Made by a program: the position numbers and the translations under genes. The notes under the pieces are model-generated. The model did no database searches. It saw nothing but the letters and a program-made list of their open reading frames with translations, and was not told the origin of the DNA. From positions 13,764,001 to 13,828,000 of the forward strand of contig NC_085107.1 of assembly GCF_030269925.1 (NCBI RefSeq): a stretch of 64,000 nt of DNA. The letters run 5' to 3'. The DNA comes from Bombyx mori. Lineage: Eukaryota; Arthropoda; Insecta; Lepidoptera; Bombycidae. Shown here piece by piece: positions 11,201 to 21,233 of this stretch (positions within the stretch are counted from its first letter, which is position 1; each line of letters opens with the position of its first letter).

Positions 11201-14061
11201 AGTCCAAATTTGAATCCGTTAGATTACAAGATATGGCAACACTTGGAGGAAAAGGCGTGCTCAAAGCCTCATCCCAATTTGGAGTCACTCAAGACATCCT
11301 TGATTAAGGCAGCCGCCGATATTGACATGGACCTCGTTCGTGCTACGATAGACGACTGGCCGCGCAGATTGAAGGCCTGTATTCAAAATCACGGAGGTCA
11401 TTTTGAATAAACTTTAGTGTCATAAGAATCTATGTTTTGTTAAGTTCATTTTGGTATATGAATGGTTACATAATGAATAAACTTGTTTCAATTATTTTAC
11501 ATTAAACATGTGACAGAATTTATGACCTGACTAGGTATATTAGTCGGAAAAGCAATATTAATTTATTTTAAATATTCACTAATCAGAGCGTCGCTCAAAC
11601 GAGGACTAGCGTTCTCCTACTCATTCAAGAATCCTCCACTTCACAAAATGGGACATGTAAACAGCCAATCTCAGGTTCAAGCCGAACCCACGCCTTCAAC
11701 AAGTCAACCATCAAAGGTAATAAATACAGTATTTTAACAATTTAATTTAAAAAATGGCAAAGGAATGCTTAATTAAATATAACGATTTTTAAATGATCTG
11801 CACAATAGCCGGAAATAGAGGCTGTGAGTCCTCAACCAGGCCCAAGTACTAGCACGGATAAAGCCGAGAAGAAAACAAAACAAGTCAGCACCAGGTAAAT
11901 ATTACTTAATTATAATTTTTTAGATTAAATTTAGTCATTTATGCACAACATCAAACAAGAGACCTATTGTATTCATATTCTGTTCTAAATTTTAGTTTTA
12001 AACTAAAAAGAATACGCTGTATGTGTAGTGTTCGTTAAGAAAAATCGAATTAGTCGAAACCCGATGAGCTTACCAGTAAATATTCAAGTTCATCGCGATT
12101 TATCAACAGATCGATCATAGCATATTATTAAAAAGACCCTTATTTGAATTTCATGATCATAATATAATTACATTAACCTGAAAGATGTCAAATAATAATT
12201 ACACAGACAAGCACATAAATCAAATGAAAGACAACTATTGAGATTTCCGAAATGGCCCGCGTTAAACAAAAACCGTAAAAAACATCTAGATTATAATGGC
12301 TCTCGTTTTCATGGTAAAAAGATTCGTCACAAAATGTTGCATCACCATCTTGTTTCATCACTCTGCTTTTGTATGTGGGAAATATTTTGAAGAATCTCCG
12401 TGTGTGTTTTGTTTACTTAAAAACAATATCGACATTATAGAGGATAAGAATAACGGTATTGCCTAAAACATGACCATAACCCTTTAAATATTGAACATAA
12501 TGGTATGACTGATTTTATCAAAAGATGTGTAGTATTTTCTTAAGTCATTAAAGGGTAAGATTATGTGTTTAAAGTATGGAGTATAAGTGTAAGATTATTT
12601 TTGAGCGGTTTCGAAACATGCTATGATTTAAGGTGATACCGTCATCTTCAGGCTCTATATGAATATGTTCATAAACACATACATTTCGGTAACTGTATTC
12701 AATTTAAATGTTATTATGGTAATGGGTTTTCATTCATTATCACCCCTGTAGTTTCGGTGGGTCATTCATATAATTCTATTTATATATATTTCTTACTATT
12801 ATTATATACTTATATATATTTATATTTTATGTTTCATTACTAAATGTGTTACCATTTGTGTTAGTGCATTCTTCACGTCTGGAGGGTGGCACAGCAGGTT
12901 CGAAGGATGACAATTAAAGAGCTGGCGAATTACATTCTCCAGGCAAGATTTAGATCAATACAGATGTTTCAGTTGTAGAAAGCTTAGATGTTACTATGGC
13001 TTTTGATTCGTGCTATCTTAGTATATTTTAGACGTAGCTACGAACGGCGATTTTTGGACACTTCAGAATGGTTTGGAGCACTCTGATACTCTGTTTAAGT
13101 CGAAAGAAATTGTCTTCAACTATTATCTCTACAGCGTTCGTTTTACTTATGTAAAACTACCATAATTACTACCAAACAGATATGTGCTGTAATATTTTGA
13201 AGCCCGTGAACATCAGTCGAAGTCTCAATTGCATCAACCAGCGCAGCCGTGTATCTAGCGGAATAATAATAATAATACGCTCTAACAACAATTAACTTGT
13301 AAGTATTTATAGAAGAAAGTAATAGTAAACTTGTAAAATTACTTTAAAATGGGTGCTCCATCAAAAATCGTTCTGGAGTACGTTTCTTCTGCGACTATTC
13401 AAATTATTTTGGTTCGGTTTATTATGAATACACATACGATACACATACATATATTAAAATATGATTGGCTCATTATGAATACATTATACATACACATAAA
13501 CATTAGAATATGAAGAATAAGTAATTGTATTGCGATAGAAATGAGTAGAATTATAATACTAACATACATACATGTATGGACCTAGAACGTGCCGTATCTA
13601 CTTATAATATCGGTATCTACTTATAGTATCAGTACTTATAATATAGAAATCAGGGAAGAATTTGGTACGGAATGCGGGCAGAATAGAGATGTTAATAATT
13701 AAACATTTAAAAATATATGTACACTGTCAAATCATAACACAAATCTATTCTATTTCTAAAATAAGATTCGTTGTTTTTTTTTTCAAGCTTACTTATATCT
13801 GTTTGGTATTCCTATTGATTTTGTTTTCAGTCCTTCGCAGTAACATTTTAGGTTGATTCTGGTCAATAAGTCAATAATTTTTTTTGTTTCATCTTATCTT
13901 TTCACAGCAGGAACAAAGATAAAAATAAAGAAAAAGGCAAAGATAAAGAGAAAGGCAGAGAGAAAGACAGCGACAAGGATTTATCAATAAATAAGAGTGA
14001 AAAAGAAAGTAGTGCGAATTCAACCCCGAGCCGCGTTTCTAAGGAGGGCAAGAGCGAATGA
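2254..14061 (+). CDS. PLEKHG5/Syx-like Rho guanine nucleotide exchange factor, C-terminal part (5' partial)
   Basis: Thirteen exons join in frame: 2254-2427, 2715-2803, 2888-3050, 3193-3327, 4861-4999, 7022-7136, 7718-7836, 8609-8733, 9254-9426, 10049-10189, 11587-11716, 11809-11894 and 13908-14061 (580 codons plus TGA). Exon 1 gives the end of the DH region and the first PH strand (LIYEGDLRFKD). Exon 2 gives the PH strands RAFLLTDMLLICKK, and exon 3 MVDKIV. Exon 4 begins with the closing PH helix (LWEQKVREARLTY). The rest is a Ser/Pro-rich, probably disordered tail ending in a Lys/Glu/Asp-rich stretch (exon 13). Dbl-family GEFs activate Rho GTPases; in PLEKHG5 the PH domain follows DH in the same way, with a closely similar MVDKIV-type strand. 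The family call is from remembered resemblance. The DH catalytic core lies outside the window. Introns carry Bm1, LINE tails, MITEs and a maT transposon. Confidence 0.75.
3813..3877. repeat. Perfect 26-bp stem hairpin in a RhoGEF intron
   Basis: Bases 3813-3838 and 3852-3877 are exact reverse complements separated by a 13-base loop. The hairpin lies in the intron between exons 4 and 5 (3328-4860). No target duplication or transposon family was recognised. Confidence 0.8.
4582..4828 (-). mobile_element. Bm1 SINE, 5'-truncated
   Basis: It starts with a T-run and the Bm1 3' end (gatgggtggacgagctc on this strand) and ends at the central part (ggactcacaagagg...taccacc). It is antisense to the RhoGEF gene and stops about 30 bases before exon 5 (4861). 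Confidence 0.85.
5085..5372 (+). mobile_element. Truncated non-LTR retrotransposon 3' end (jockey-like tail family)
   Basis: The end shares gtttgagccccgtgagct and cacctactagtt-type words with the tails at 8.1, 21.0, 24.9 and 52.1 kb, and finishes in a short A-run. The first half (5085-5240) is not shared with those copies, so this may be a chimera of two repeats. Confidence 0.5.
5540..5680 (+). repeat. LINE-type tail with ataacaacaa-rich end
   Basis: The words actgtctgagcttagaa and the following aataacaacaacaaccataactacaataaa recur at 24290-24380. Simple-repeat tails of this kind are typical of non-LTR 3' ends. The coding family was not recognised. Confidence 0.45.
5694..6124 (+). mobile_element. 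Bm1 SINE, near full length
   Basis: It begins gtcgtggcctaaagaata (A-box side of the tRNA-like head), has a B-box-like gttcgaatcccgc, and continues through the conserved body to ctaagtaaaaaaaaa. The body matches the other Bm1 copies in this window. Confidence 0.92.
6297..6412 (+). mobile_element. Short 3' tail of a CR1/jockey-type LINE (tail family A)
   Basis: It has the block gcggtaggcagcggcttgg, then gggcgacggtaaccactcacc, tcgtctgcctac and an aataaaaaa end. The same block sits at the 3' end of an RT-encoding fragment at 25231-25745, which identifies it as a LINE 3' UTR. Confidence 0.7.
6586..6922. mobile_element. TA-flanked MITE
   Basis: The terminal inverted sequences are gtccagtaatt...tcggaaaacgacatacccagtata on the left and its imperfect inverse at 6860-6922, ending actggac. 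TA lies on both outer sides. It carries no coding capacity. Confidence 0.55.
6944..6987. repeat. 15-bp perfect inverted repeat
   Basis: cgacttatcaaattg (6944-6958) pairs with 6973-6987 across a 14-base loop. It lies 34 bases upstream of RhoGEF exon 6 and just outside the preceding MITE. Confidence 0.7.
7211..7645 (-). mobile_element. Bm1 SINE, near full length
   Basis: Reading on the minus strand, the tRNA-like head (gtcgtggcctaaaggataag) lies at about 7625-7645, followed by the B box and body. The A-tail appears as a T-run near 7211. It is antisense in the intron just before RhoGEF exon 7. Confidence 0.9.
8061..8465 (-). mobile_element. 5'-truncated jockey-like LINE end (tail family B)
   Basis: The minus strand reads the C-terminal end of ORF2 (…LPDPLTVLLGTSST…RRTRRLRR), stop, 3' UTR and a poly(A) seen as a T-run at 8061. 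The same C-terminal motif is present at 21.2 kb and 48.1 kb. It lies in a RhoGEF intron. Confidence 0.7.
8884..9044. repeat. Short element bounded by 13-bp inverted repeats
   Basis: aacgaagttcctt (8884-8896) is the exact inverse of 9032-9044. It is non-coding, within the RhoGEF intron 8734-9253, and of unknown family. Confidence 0.45.
9512..9986. mobile_element. TA-flanked MITE of about 475 bp
   Basis: The left end aaggcttcgtcaaacagaac and the right end (rc aaggcttcgtcaaacggaac) match with one difference and continue through gcgtacttag. A TA dinucleotide borders each end (9510-9511, 9987-9988). It has no coding capacity. Confidence 0.7.
10230..11535 (+). mobile_element. maT-clade Tc1/mariner transposon, near complete
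   Basis: Terminal inverted repeats ctagtcaggtcataa...tgtcaca occupy 10231-10256 and, inverted, 11509-11534. A TA lies at each outer border (10228-10229, 11536-11537). The element sits in the RhoGEF intron 10190-11586, in the same orientation as the host gene. Its transposase carries one internal stop. Confidence 0.85.
10370..11410 (+). pseudogene. maT (DD37D) transposase with one in-frame stop
   Basis: An open frame from ATG 10370 runs to TAA at 10796-10798 and then continues in the same frame to the TAA at 11408-11410, about 346 codons in all. The N-terminal part has a helix-turn-helix region (KRFVYRTIKQYNEES) and the GRPRSVRT linker. The first catalytic Asp is in FSDEKFF just after the stop, the second in QQDSAPAHRA, and the third in NPLDYKIW. 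The two last Asp residues have 37 residues between them, the maT spacing. Only the internal TAA breaks it, so the loss looks recent; the element could still be mobilised in trans through its TIRs. Confidence 0.85.
11895..13907 (+). other. Last RhoGEF intron, no recognised element
   Basis: About 2 kb of AT-rich DNA between exons 12 and 13. No coding exon, SINE head, LINE tail or clear terminal inverted repeat was found. Confidence 0.5.
13901..13911 (+). promoter_or_regulatory. Tandem NAGNAG splice acceptor of the last RhoGEF exon
   Basis: The acceptor reads ...cacagcag|g, giving two AGs three bases apart (after 13907 or 13910). Both keep the frame after the preceding exon, which ends with two leftover bases (ag). 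One choice encodes Ser-Arg and the other Arg alone. Confidence 0.5.
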
Positions 14062-14655
14062 CATCGGCGCTGGCGGCGGTCTCATGACTGAGACAGGGCC
14101 CCCCGCTTTGACTTTCATTGGTTTTATAAGTGGTGCTCATAAGCTATCAAAACCAATGACATTCTTTTAGTTCAGTGCTTAGTGCTTACTATATCAGAAA
14201 CCATCTTCGTAGTGTGTTCATAGTTTTAGGTGTATTTTTTTATTAATTTAACTATTTGTACATAATTTTGATTGTTGTAAATAGTTGTAGCTTTCATAGG
14301 TTTTATATTGAAATAATTAACTTTAAATTGTTTATTGGAATCGGATAAGAAATTTGTAAGAATAATAATGTAATTCTTATTCGAGTAATGTGTTTTAGAA
14401 ATGTAACTTATAAGTTTTATTAAATGGAAGGATTTGATTCGAGCCCTACACACCCCAGCAGAGGGTAATAGGAAAGAAAGAAGAAGAAGAAAAGTAATTG
14501 TAGTTGTAGGCGTCACATTTGAGTAGAATTAATATCTTAGTTTATGTATATTATGATATTTGTGTAGTGAATAATGGCATTATGTAGTTAAATGATAAAA
14601 CTGTAAATTATTGTAAATACTAATCGTAGAATTATTGTTAATGTAGGCTTTTGTA

Positions 14656-14661
14656 AATAAA
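14656..14661 (+). terminator. Poly(A) signal AATAAA, likely end of the RhoGEF transcript
   Basis: A canonical AATAAA lies 595 bases after the stop codon, in AT-rich 3' UTR-like DNA. The region 14062-14655 holds no gene I can support. Confidence 0.5.
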
Positions 14662-14833
14662 TTAAGCGCACAACGAGGTCTTGAGCCTTAACAAAGGAAA
14701 CATAATGTGTTCAACGTTTTATTAAAATTTGTAACGTTCAAATTTTCATACTCTACATCTTTATGTTCGAAGTTCGGTGTTTCCCGAGCGCTATGACATG
14801 TCCTTCTTCAAACGAGGCTTGTGGAGACTATTA

Positions 14834-14970
14834 AGCGGTAGGCAGCGGCTTGGCTCTGCCCCTGGCATTGCTGAAGTCTATGGGCGACGGTAACCACTCA
14901 CCATCAGGTGGGCCGTATGCTCGTCTGCCTACAAGGGCAATAAAAAAAAAATAAAAAAAAAAAAAAAAAA
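14834..14970 (+). mobile_element. Short 3' tail of LINE tail family A
   Basis: gcggtaggcagcggcttgg through tcgtctgcctacaagggcaataa, then a long A-run (14942-14970). It inserted downstream of the RhoGEF 3' UTR. Confidence 0.7.
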
Positions 14971-15420
14971 TGTACATTTTGTAATATTTCGTGGTTCAGC
15001 AAATACTTTTATCGTTGAGTTCTCGTTTTGTTTGTTGCTCCCTATCATTTTATTTCCGATACATAAAGAACTGCAAGTAACTAAGGCCTTACATGACACA
15101 TTAGTGATAGTACGTGTATTGTACAATTAGGTAGGACAATGTACTAAGTACATAACTTAAGAATGAATTAGTTATAAGACAACCCGGAAAAGATGTACAT
15201 ACTAGGTATTAGACTGACAATACGACATCACACTTTTAAATATCTTCATTTTTTGGTTTCACATCTTAAATTATTTAGTACTAATAATCTTCTCTAAGTT
15301 TAATATTAGAACCAAGTGATACGCACAATTACTATAAATAATTAGATACTATGAATATCTGTAGCATTAAATTTAATGTAACATTTTGTTTTCCAATCTG
15401 TCTGGTTATTGAAATATTCA

Positions 15421-15621
15421 GGCGAACGTCCGCTCGAGCGTATGTTGCTCTACTTACTATCGCATAGTATATTACTTGTGCGATATTTTGTATTGCCAGA
15501 CGAACCTAATACAACATCGTCTTACGAAGGTACTTTGTGGTCTGTATCATCAAATTCAATGAAAACAAAAACAATTTTCATAGATTATCTAGACGTTGAT
15601 AGTATTATTTTCGTCACGTAG
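15421..15621 (+). CDS. Candidate terminal coding exon, function unknown
   Basis: A 66-codon open frame follows a plausible acceptor (tctgtctggttattgaaatattcag|g) and ends at TAG 15619-15621. The peptide starts GERPLERMLLYLL and has a short hydrophobic segment. No family was recognised. It could be an alternative last exon of the upstream RhoGEF, the end of another gene, or chance. The CpG-richer start and clean acceptor are the only support. Confidence 0.2.
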   Translation, partial: GERPLERMLLYLLSHSILLVRYFVLPDEPNTTSSYEGTLWSVSSNSMKTKTIFIDYLDVDSIIFVT

Positions 15622-15749
15622 GTTAAAATAGTGCCCCAATTTTCAATGATCAAAATTTATGATTTTGCTGAGTGTGATGTACTCACGGACGAAGACTAAA
15701 CGCCATGGGCGTGAACTGACTTGACGAATTTTCCCGGTTACGACGTAAA

Positions 15750-15887
15750 CAGGCCAACTTTCTTTTAATAGTAAATAGTTATTTACCAACACAATTAAAA
15801 TAGAACACGCAACAAGCGGTTTAATTCGATATATCAGGATACTTGTGATGCTTTTAGATTTCTGTTACAACTTTTAAAGTTGGCCTG
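15750..15887. repeat. Possible small MITE
   Basis: caggccaacttt (15750-15761) is the exact inverse of 15876-15887. The interior is AT-rich and non-coding. No target duplication could be fixed. Confidence 0.35.
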
Positions 15888-15899
15888 GACCTTCTCTTT

Positions 15900-17250
15900 G
15901 AAATTGACACAAAAAAGTTACGTTTAGTCCTTTAGGAATCGTGTAATTTTAATGATTATTATTGCATATGTCGATGTACTATTGTATTATCGCGATGTCT
16001 AACTTGTAGTAGTTAGTTACCTTTGAGAGTAACACATTTAAGTCAGTCGTCTATTTTTGAATATTTTATAGTAACCCGTATCGATGTGTCTTTAAGATGC
16101 TTAATCTATTTATTATATTAAATAGACTTATATTAAAAATTTTGTATGGTACAACAAACGACAAAAATTCACCAGCAGTAGGTGTACAAGCAAATATTTT
16201 TAATCTAAGTGTATTATTATTGACAATCTTTAATGGACGATAAGAATACAGTAATCAAACATTTCATGTACTGCTTTGTTTTAGTTACAATTACATAGAA
16301 AATGGATCTTTATTCAATTGTTCAAATCTTTCCGAAGTAGATACAGTTTAACAACAAATAGTGGTTTTTACTCTTATATAAAAATGTACTTCTCTATCCC
16401 CCTTTAAAATTAATAGACAGTAGATAATAGTAACTTCACAGGTGTTTTCAAGATGATATTTAACGGTTTTCGATAATTATAATTAGACGAGCGCATACTT
16501 TGACTCGTGCCAACTATAATGTTTGTTCCACATCTAACATTTCACTATTGCTACAACCTTCAATTTTGTCGACTCGATCCGAGTTTTTCAATCCTACTAA
16601 ATTATCGGAAAGTGATGAGTTTGTGCGGTCTTTTCGATGACTAGTTTTGACAAGTAGTTGTAAAATATGATAAAAATTAGTACTTCAAAAAGACCGAATT
16701 GAGCCCCACGAATTTATAAACAATCCGAGAATTTGTATGGAATTTTGCAGTTATGTACAGGTTCTCTCGAGAATAACATTGTTTTTTTTTTTTAATTATT
16801 TTTATGAACACGATACATATGGCTACTGTATGTTTCATCGATGGGCAGAATTGCTGGATGATCAATTTTTTAAGATAGACCACAAGGTAATCCAATAATT
16901 ACTGCTTATTGTCAATCAGAATGTAAGTAGCACGATGTGGAACAAACGTTTAGGGTTTAAAATTCATTGTAATTTGTAATCACAAAATTGTAGTGTCAAA
17001 ATATCAATAAACAAGCTTTACGTGTAAATAATTGTTGAATTATTTATTTTCCTATAATTGTATCCTATATTTTCCAAAAAAAAAGAAGCAATTTTTTTTC
17101 TGACATATATACAATAATAAAATATACATATTAATATAATCATAAAATATATGTATACAACTAATAAAGTTTAATAAATAAACATTACATAAATCAAAGA
17201 TGCATTTATTAAAAAAAACATATAAACCGATTTAAATGGAGCAAATCACT
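15900..17250. other. AT-rich intergenic stretch
   Basis: No exon, SINE or transposon terminus could be supported between the candidate exon at 15.4-15.6 kb and the minus-strand exon at 17.26 kb. Confidence 0.5.
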
Positions 17251-17254
17251 GAAA

Positions 17255-17439
17255 CTATCTACATGCATTATCACAACAATATCCGGTCGGCGTAATTCGA
17301 AATATCCTGTTCTTCCGATCTTTCGCGTAAACCGGTCCAGGGGACGCACATAGCCCTTGCTTCAGACATGGTGCCCAAAGAGCCAACAAAAACGCAGCCA
17401 AAAGCATCCCGTAAACCATAATGTGAAAAATTATCTGAC
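17255..17439 (-). CDS. Unidentified minus-strand terminal exon with a hydrophobic segment and CCxxxC end
   Basis: The exon begins after a good acceptor (read on the minus strand as attattacag|g) at 17439 and ends at TAG (17255-17257). It is fully open. An in-frame ATG at 17419 would give a 54-residue product starting MVYGMLLAAFLLALW, a strong signal peptide or membrane helix. That is followed by APCLKQGLCA, a basic patch (KDRKNRIFR) and a C-terminal YCCDNACR. Two readings are possible: a small secreted Cys peptide (CCxxxC resembles the start of an insulin-type A chain), or a fragment of a type-II membrane protein (HIMVYGMLLAAFLLALW recalls the Na/K-ATPase beta transmembrane segment). No upstream exon was located. 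Confidence 0.35.
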
Positions 17440-17879
17440 CTGTAATAATTGTTGTTACATTGTGTTATCCATCGGAAAAAGACATCATCATCACCATCCT
17501 ACAGTCATACACTGCTAGGTACAGGCCTTTTATAATAGGAGCGCTTACACTTATATAAGGAAAATTCTTCCATAATAAATCATTAGGGAAAGAGTTTATT
17601 TTTTACATTTATCTGTGACTACGTTTCAGCGTCATGGGTCATGAATGGTAGCATGCGTACGGTGAAGACTTTTGCTTCTAAGTCTCGCGTGATTGCTGAG
17701 GTAAAGATAAGACGGAGTTTCCTTTACACAGCCTAACTGTATGCGCCGTCTCTGCTTCTATCTAGGGGTTGGCCCTGCCTAGCTGAGCAATTTGGCCTAA
17801 ATACTTAATCAAAAATGAACAAAATATTACATTTGAATTTGGAATCTGTCATTTTTATATGATTGCTCATTGAGTTTTC

Positions 17880-18772
17880 TCATTTTGGCGCCAATACATT
17901 GTACAATATTTTGCGATATTAAAATGGAGTGGGGTGATAAAGAGAACCGAATCGCTGTGATTGCATTACACAAAGTAGGTATGGAGCCAAATGTAATTTT
18001 TAAAGCTCTCCATACCCTTGGTATTAGTAAAATGTTTGTGTACCGGGCTATTAATAGGTGCAATGAGATCTCCTCTGTTTGTGACAGAAAAAGATCTGGC
18101 CGTCCACGTAGTGTTCGTACGAAAAAGGTGGTCAAAGCAGTAAGGGAAAGGATTCGAAGAAATCCTGTCCGAAAGCAAAAGATTTATCTCGGGAGATGAA
18201 GATAGCACCTAGAACCATGTCGCGTATTTTAAAAGATGACTTAGGACTTGCAACCTATAAGAGACGTACTGGTCATTTCTTAACTGATAATTTAAAAGAG
18301 AATAGGGTAGTAAAATCGAAACAATTACTGAAGCGGTACGCAAAGGGAGGTCATAGAAAAATTTGTTTACGGATGAGAAAATTTTTACAATTGAGCAACA
18401 TTTTAACAAACAAAATGACCGTATTTATGCTCAAAGCTCTAAGGAAGCTTCCCAATTAGTCGACAGAGTGCAACGTGGGCACTATCCAACTTCAGTGATG
18501 TTTGGTGGGGTATTAGCTATGGAGTGACTGAGCCATACTTTTGTGAAAAAGGTATCAAAACATCAGCACAAGTGTATCAAGATACCATTCTTGAGAAGGT
18601 AGTGAAGCCCCTTAACAACACCATGTTCAATAATCAAGAATGGTCCTTCCAGCAAGACTCGGCGCCAGGTCATAAAGCTCGGTCTACGCAGTCTTGGTTG
18701 GAAACGAACGTTTCGGACTTCATCAGAGCTGAAGACTGGCCGTCGTCTAGTCCCTCTCTCTGGCTTATTCAA
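17880..18772 (+). pseudogene. Degraded, 3'-truncated maT-type transposase
   Basis: ATG at 17924 opens a frame like the 10.4-kb copy (KMFVYRAINRCNE, GRPRSVRT). It is broken by a stop at 18197-18199 and later frameshifts. QQDSAPGHKARST with the second catalytic Asp remains. Similarity stops abruptly after WPSSSPS near 18757, before the third Asp. No TIRs were found. The two copies differ at many positions, so this is an older or separate lineage of the same clade. Confidence 0.75.
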
Positions 18773-18859
18773 ATAAATTTATTGAATTTAAATAGAAAAA
18801 CGGCAATCGAAGACAATTCAAAAAAGTACTTACATAGGATATTACTATAATTGCATCAA

Positions 18860-19365
18860 TAAACGCAACGATATATGTTAATCTTCACATGATCATGCAA
18901 AAATTTGAAATGCACACGACGGTTACGCGTTTTTTAAATTATGTGGACTTATTTACGAACAGTTACGCTGACATTATTAAAGTGATGTATGCGGTGTACT
19001 TAGGTGGCATAGATAATAACTAGGTTTCATACTTCAGTGATAATAACATGTAACTGGAATATCAGGGAGACAATAAGAAAAGAGATTTTTTATTAATATT
19101 AAAGAATTAAGGGGATAAGACATGATATTGATTTGACGGACCACTTTCGCCATTTTGTGGCGGCCTGTTTAATTATAATTGTCGAGGAATTGGGAATACC
19201 TCTGTTTCTGTCAAGTCAAACAACACTTTTCATCAAAATTCTATTTTATCGCTTCGGGGTGACATTTCGAAATATTTTTGTATTAAGTGCGAGAGCTAGA
19301 GAAATGACTAGGCGCTGTATTGCAAGACGAAAGAGCCAGAAACAGTAAAAAATATAGTGAAAAAA
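18860..19365. other. Intergenic DNA without recognised features
   Basis: The open frame at 19133-19348 (71 codons) has no family signature or splice context and is not called. Confidence 0.5.
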
Positions 19366-19369
19366 ATTT

Positions 19370-19550
19370 TGGATTTTTTTTTTTTTGAAATGCCGCCCCT
19401 CTTGTCTAAAGACCTTACTCCTTAGCTAAGGCGCATGCATGAACTCAAAGGCTCAACTAGGAGAAGATCCAGCGAGAAACTCAGCAAAGCAGAGGTTCAA
19501 GTAGACCTCTTCAGCGAAGTCGGCGAGTACGGTCACGGTGAATGTAAGCT
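19370..19550 (-). mobile_element. Degraded LINE tail (family B-like)
   Basis: A T-run at the left (poly(A) on minus) is followed by aagatccagcgagaaactcag, a word shared with the better-preserved family B tails. The rest is diverged. Confidence 0.4.
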
Positions 19551-19660
19551 AAATTTAGCAACTCATAAACATAAATAAAACTACTTTTTCAAAATTGGCG
19601 CTTATCAACTTACTTTGGATTCACGCGTTATGACGAGGAGCCAAATAAAAAATTGGCACG

Positions 19661-19680
19661 TTCTGTAATTAATTACAGAA
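19661..19680. repeat. 20-bp perfect palindrome
   Basis: ttctgtaattaattacagaa is self-complementary and has a TAATTA core. It could be a homeodomain-type site or chance; nothing adjacent decides. Confidence 0.4.
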
Positions 19681-21107
19681 TGCATTGAAAAATGGTTACT
19701 CCTCAATTTTTCCATCTTATTCGCCATATTGGAGTAATATAATACTTCATTGCGCTCTTACAGCTGAGATAAATCTAATGACATCTCATACTCGTAATGT
19801 GTTAAAATCTGGCAATAGGCTCGGGCGGTAGCGCGTATCAAAAAAAATTAAACATAATTAAAATTAAAGAAGAAAGAAATAAACAAAGAATTAAAATATA
19901 AAATTGTAAAACATATAAACATATAAACTTGGTTCTCTGGTTATTTTTTTTATCATCTCTTACTTATATATTCAGACTTACTTATATTACTTATATTAAT
20001 TATTGTGTAACTAAACACAGAAAAAAATAATTAATCATACAAGTCTTTATTTGTTATAGACAAATTGATTAAATTTTATCAATTAATGATTTCAATTGAT
20101 GAAAGTTTACAATATCCTTCTGTAAAAATAAAATATAGGATAGGTAATATATTACTGCCAGCTACAGGAGCAATGAGAAACTAATCGAAACGAAGCCATC
20201 TAGTGGCTGACGCCCGTAAACATTTTTGTTTAGTGGTTGAGTTGCTTATCTATAAATAGTTTATGTGTATTATCTATGGAATGTGCTTCGATGACACTTC
20301 CTCTACCGAAGCACACCACCCGAAGTGAGTCGATATTTGACGAGTAGTTGCGGCTTACATCCACTATAGTAGAATTATTTTCTTGGTGCAGTTTGGGTCA
20401 TAAAACATAGCCCGGCTAGGGCGGCGAGCATGTTGCGCGGGCGCAACGCCATTATCGATAAAAACAAATGAGTCATCGAAGGCAGGTACACGGCGGCGGG
20501 GCGGTATACGAAGAAGGTGGTGAGAGATTGTTATTTTATGAGTCATTTGTTGTACTTACTTGCAAATTATAGTACATATGTCGAAGCGAAATGTGTTTTT
20601 ATGCATTCGCTCTCTGTATTTCTTTCGTAACACAATGGCTACTCCTTTGTTTTATACCATAACGGCAGAATTTATTCAAAATAATATTTGCAGTGTTGTT
20701 ATCAACAATGTGTTAAATTTTTTAACTGAAATGAAAATAGATCCCGAAAAGTTACAAAGTGTTTAATTTCTGCCGTTCTCGTTAACATGCTGCGGCGATA
20801 TGTGGTGTAAGTGTTCGATTAGTGATTTTTACTTTCATTTTTATCACTAACCCACAAAATGACAAAACTATCGATAACGCTTATCGACAACAATAATGCG
20901 CATCACTACGCCCGTCCATAAGGCTAGTGAGTGGAAGAGAGATTTTTTTCCTACCTATGCTGATAGCCTTGAGAGGCTATTTCAGCTTCACCCTAACGTT
21001 TGTAGGTGAGCTCACGGGGCTCAAACCGGAGAGCTAACAATGACCGTAGCAAGTACCCCAGTGCGTCGCAGAATCTACCACCGGACCGGAAACGCGACCC
21101 CCTTTTT

Positions 21108-21186
21108 TTTCTTTTTATTGCCCTTGTAGGCAGACGAGCGTACAGCCCACCTGATGGTGAGTGGTTACCGTCGCCCATGGACTTCG
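21108..21186 (-). mobile_element. LINE family A tail nested in the jockey-like element
   Basis: The word ttttattgcccttgtaggcag...ggtgagtggttaccgtcgccc interrupts the otherwise continuous gcgaccc|actgagaag of family B tails. It is therefore the youngest layer of the nest. Confidence 0.7.
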
Positions 21187-21233
21187 CCCACTGAGAAGAT
21201 CCGGCGAGAAACTCAGTGGGCTGTGTGTATGGA

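Noticed and set aside
2254..14061. UNC80, Hyccin or EFR3-type protein
   Set aside because: I first considered these from single exons. Joining exons 1-4 shows a PH domain with RAFLLTDMLLICKK and MVDKIV strands, which fits a PLEKHG5-like RhoGEF and not those families.
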